DNA of 64,000 nucleotides from NCBI GenBank assembly GCA_936440205.1, contig OW387148.1, forward strand, positions 19,089,961 to 19,153,960, given 5' to 3'. Under the pieces are notes generated by a model. That model was not told the DNA's origin and did no database searches. It worked only from the letters and a program-made list of their open reading frames with translations. Of the stretch, positions 61,755 through 64,000 are shown piece after piece. The position numbers and the translations under genes are program-made. Position 1 is the stretch's first letter. Each line of letters begins with the position of its first letter. Source of the DNA: Lepidonotus clava. Lineage: Eukaryota; Annelida; Polychaeta; Phyllodocida; Polynoidae.

Positions 61755-62948
61755 TTATACTGCGTGCTCAGCCACTCTTGGCACTGTGACGTCATCATGA
61801 ATAAGCGCCTCATGCTCGATCGTCGAACTCTCGCGAGACCCTGGGTCCGACGCGTGATCTTCGACGATCAACGGAACCGCCATATTGCTGGCATTGCCCT
61901 CCAGGGGAAGGTCAGAGCTAATGACGTCATCGTTGGATTGTGACGTCACCACACAGAATTGTCCCCCCATTGGCTGGTTGGGAGTGAGAGGGACGAAGAC
62001 CAGGGTGTGACTGGAGTCCCGCTTCATGCCCGCCCCCTCGGGTACGTTGTTGTACATGAAGCCCTGGAGGGGCGTCCAGTCCTTCTTCCCGCCCCCCTGG
62101 TCAGTGGAGAGGGCCCGACCCACGGGGATAAAGCACACTGACCCCCTCTCCCCCTGAGAGCTGAGAGACGCCGGGTCACCGTCCGGCCTCATTTGAAACG
62201 CGCCAGAACTGTCGGCTGAGCACAGAGACGGGCGCGGCGACCCGTCGTCGCCAACGCCTGCATACCCATTTCCGCTTCCGCTGCCCCTTTTTCCGGTTCC
62301 GCCGATGATGCCGCGACGGAATCTAGCCAGGAAACCGCTGCTGCCCTTTCTGGGCATTTCTGGTTCTGAAGTTATGGCCCCTGATGGCTCGCCAGTTGCA
62401 TCAAGCATGGCGACCTCGGCGGGCATGGTGCTGTTGTGGCATAGGAGGTAGGGCATAGCGTTGATGATCTCTGTCTTACCGTAGGCGCCGTCATAACGCA
62501 CGGCCAACGACGTGGTGGAGGGGCCGTCGCTGACTACCAGCGTAGTCTGGTTCTGGGTTAACTGAGTGGAGCATGACGTATGACTCTGTTCTGCCACGTG
62601 GCGCACCTTTTTCTTGGCGCAGCAGTGCACGTAGACGCAGTGGGACACAATGTAAATGAGGATCACACTGGACGCCCCGATCAGAAACGGCGGCACCAGG
62701 CCGTACTTGTTCGGGTCGCTGGGGCGGTTGGACTTCTTCTTGGGTCGCATGGTGGTCGACGACCCTGGAGGAGGCGGCCACCGTTCCCCTCCAATGGAGC
62801 GTGACGTCGGCGATGGGGGGTCGCATGTGACGTCATGGTCGGCGTCACATGGAGGTTTGGTGTCGTCATCGCTCCCTCCAGCCTTGACCTGGGCCGCTAG
62901 AAGCAAGGCTAAGTAGAAGAGAATAGGGGTGGGTGTCGGGGGCAACAT
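61755..62948 (-). CDS. single-pass membrane protein, unrecognised
   Basis: 397 codons from ATG 62948 (A at -3). Residues 1-23 (MLPPTPTPILFYLALLLAAQ plus VKA) look like a signal peptide. Residues 24-84 form a short Pro/Ser-rich outside part with two Cys. One membrane helix lies at about 85-107 (PPFLIGASSVILIYIVSHCV), followed by CCAKKK (a dicysteine and basic stop-transfer). The remaining 290 residues are a low-complexity, Ser/Gly/Pro-rich cytoplasmic tail. The frame is open 52 codons further up, but the inner ATG gives a clean signal peptide. The DNA is GC- and CpG-rich, unlike its surroundings, with several TGACGTCA in the coding strand. A TTCTACTTAG acceptor at 62910-62909 may mean this is the last exon of a longer gene. 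No family recognised. Confidence 0.65.
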   Translation of the reverse strand: MLPPTPTPILFYLALLLAAQVKAGGSDDDTKPPCDADHDVTCDPPSPTSRSIGGERWPPPPGSSTTMRPKKKSNRPSDPNKYGLVPPFLIGASSVILIYIVSHCVYVHCCAKKKVRHVAEQSHTSCSTQLTQNQTTLVVSDGPSTTSLAVRYDGAYGKTEIINAMPYLLCHNSTMPAEVAMLDATGEPSGAITSEPEMPRKGSSGFLARFRRGIIGGTGKRGSGSGNGYAGVGDDGSPRPSLCSADSSGAFQMRPDGDPASLSSQGERGSVCFIPVGRALSTDQGGGKKDWTPLQGFMYNNVPEGAGMKRDSSHTLVFVPLTPNQPMGGQFCVVTSQSNDDVISSDLPLEGNASNMAVPLIVEDHASDPGSRESSTIEHEALIHDDVTVPRVAEHAV

Positions 62949-63735
62949 TGTTAAGGCTACCCCAGGAATGAACCAAAGATCGAATTCAGCATTGCCAAAA
63001 CTCGTAATGCTGTATAGTTTTGTGATAGGAAAGGCCTGTCTTTGTATGTCTAGGCCATGAACGAGGGAGTACGATCGGGTCGTGTAAAGTGTCATAAAGG
63101 CCACATGATTGAAATGTGTCCCAGGTAGACTACAATCGATGATTGCCTCTTATTGCGACCACTTCTCAATCCATAAGTATCATAGAGCATAGGCGGACAT
63201 TCGGTACATAATCCCTTTACTGATCATGATGATACATTGTACGCTCCTGGATGCTCCTTCAAAGAACCATGGTAGGTAGTAAGACGTGTAGGTTTAACTT
63301 CAGAGGCGTCCATTTCACAAGGTGACTACCAGTCCTCTTTTGGGTTAGATTAAACCTAACAGTGACACTGTGTCCATAGATTTAGATAAACTGGTTCAAA
63401 TGTCAACAGGTATCAACAAATCCTCATGAACAGGCATTTAATTTGCAACCGTAAGGCTTATCTTAAAGATTTATGGTTCCTTTTAGAGGGTGCACCACAA
63501 TAACTTTTTTTTTTTAAATTTCTAACAGTGGAGTTGCGGCAGTAAATTCAGGCACTATTCCATATCCATTAAATCCACTTTTGACGCACCTTACATGACT
63601 CACAACTTTAACTCCAGGTAAAATGACCCCGAAGGCACGCACAAACATCAGCCACAATGTTCACTATAGCCTCCATGCAGTGCGTCGCTTGTCTGCTAAT
63701 ATTGTCCCTTCTGTACAGGTCACTGCTCCTGTCGG
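62949..63735. other. spacer or intron upstream of the membrane-protein exon
   Basis: No clear coding region. If the edge exon at 63828-64000 belongs to the same gene, this is its intron. Confidence 0.4.
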
Positions 63736-63827
63736 TTACTCCTGAGCCTGACCGGCCTGGCTGATGGCAGTGCTCTTAGTGGTGACATGGACTGGCCGCC
63801 AGTTGTTCCCAACACGAGTCAACTCAC

Positions 63828-64000
63828 CAAGTAGCGTCACCGCAGCAGCGGCAGCAGCAGCAACATCTACTACTACTGTAGCTTCCTGCGGCCCCTCTCT
63901 CACCAGACCCTGCCCACCCAGCCCCGCCGTCACCACTCCCTCCGTCTGAACCTCCTCCCCTGCGGCAGCCGTTACAGCCAGTGGCGAGCCGTCCCTGCCA
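63828..64000 (-). CDS. coding exon running off the right edge (polyalanine-containing)
   Basis: Open on the minus strand from the window edge, GC-rich, reading GRDGSPLAVTAAAGEEVQTEG and later VVVDVAAAAAAAVTLL. A strong donor (CTTG|GTGAGT) follows at 63827. The donor phase (1) matches the acceptor at 62909 in the membrane-protein gene. Without splicing the frame continues to a stop at 63736. Product unknown. Confidence 0.45.

Noticed and set aside
62491-62916. Overlapping plus- and minus-strand frames across the membrane-protein exon
   Set aside because: GC-rich coding DNA opens several shadow frames; only the 61755-62948 frame has signal peptide and membrane topology.

Overview
The window is animal genomic DNA. 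It is AT-rich, with intron-rich genes, microsatellites, many short inverted-repeat transposons and two kinds of tyrosine-recombinase element. The mix fits a marine invertebrate (echinoderm, hemichordate, amphioxus or mollusc-like), but the sequence alone does not fix the phylum.

Left part (786-24189, minus strand): one complete ABC transporter gene of the short MRP/ABCC4 type. I placed 30 coding exons with compatible splice phases. Together they give 1335 codons plus a stop, close to vertebrate ABCC4. All motifs of both nucleotide-binding domains are visible, and two 42-base microexons supply the approach to and the P-loop of NBD1. The intron between exons 25 and 26 carries a whole, apparently young Ngaro/DIRS-type retrotransposon (3564-8445, plus strand, antisense to the gene) with gag-like, RT-RNase H and tyrosine-recombinase frames and identical split direct repeats. 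Other introns hold three MITE-like elements (15931-16523, 17679-18631, 21681-21887).

Middle part (about 24.2-44.6 kb): no convincing gene. It holds several non-autonomous DNA elements: a 9-bp-TSD element nested inside an older inverted repeat, a foldback element next to a perfect 32-bp palindrome, a CCGGGGG-ended element and a 65-bp-arm hairpin. It also has tandem duplications, a possible solo-LTR-like stretch, and CA and CCA repeats.

44.9-47.8 kb: a two-exon Crypton-type tyrosine-recombinase gene (DUF3504/KIAA1958-like). A minus-strand, 5'-truncated, poly(A)-tailed LINE is inserted in the recombinase domain. The Crypton intron contains a diverged inverted fragment of the same recombinase domain.

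Right part (48-64 kb): mostly gene-poor. It contains a TTAA-flanked 1.1-kb element (60020-61134) carrying a cluster of RFX X-box-like sites. A GC-rich coding exon at 61755-62948 (minus) encodes an unrecognised single-pass membrane protein. A further open coding stretch lies at the right edge and may belong to the same gene.

Most signal is thus one housekeeping-type transporter plus layers of mobile DNA. The octamer TAGGCCTA occurs 10 times, far more than composition predicts.
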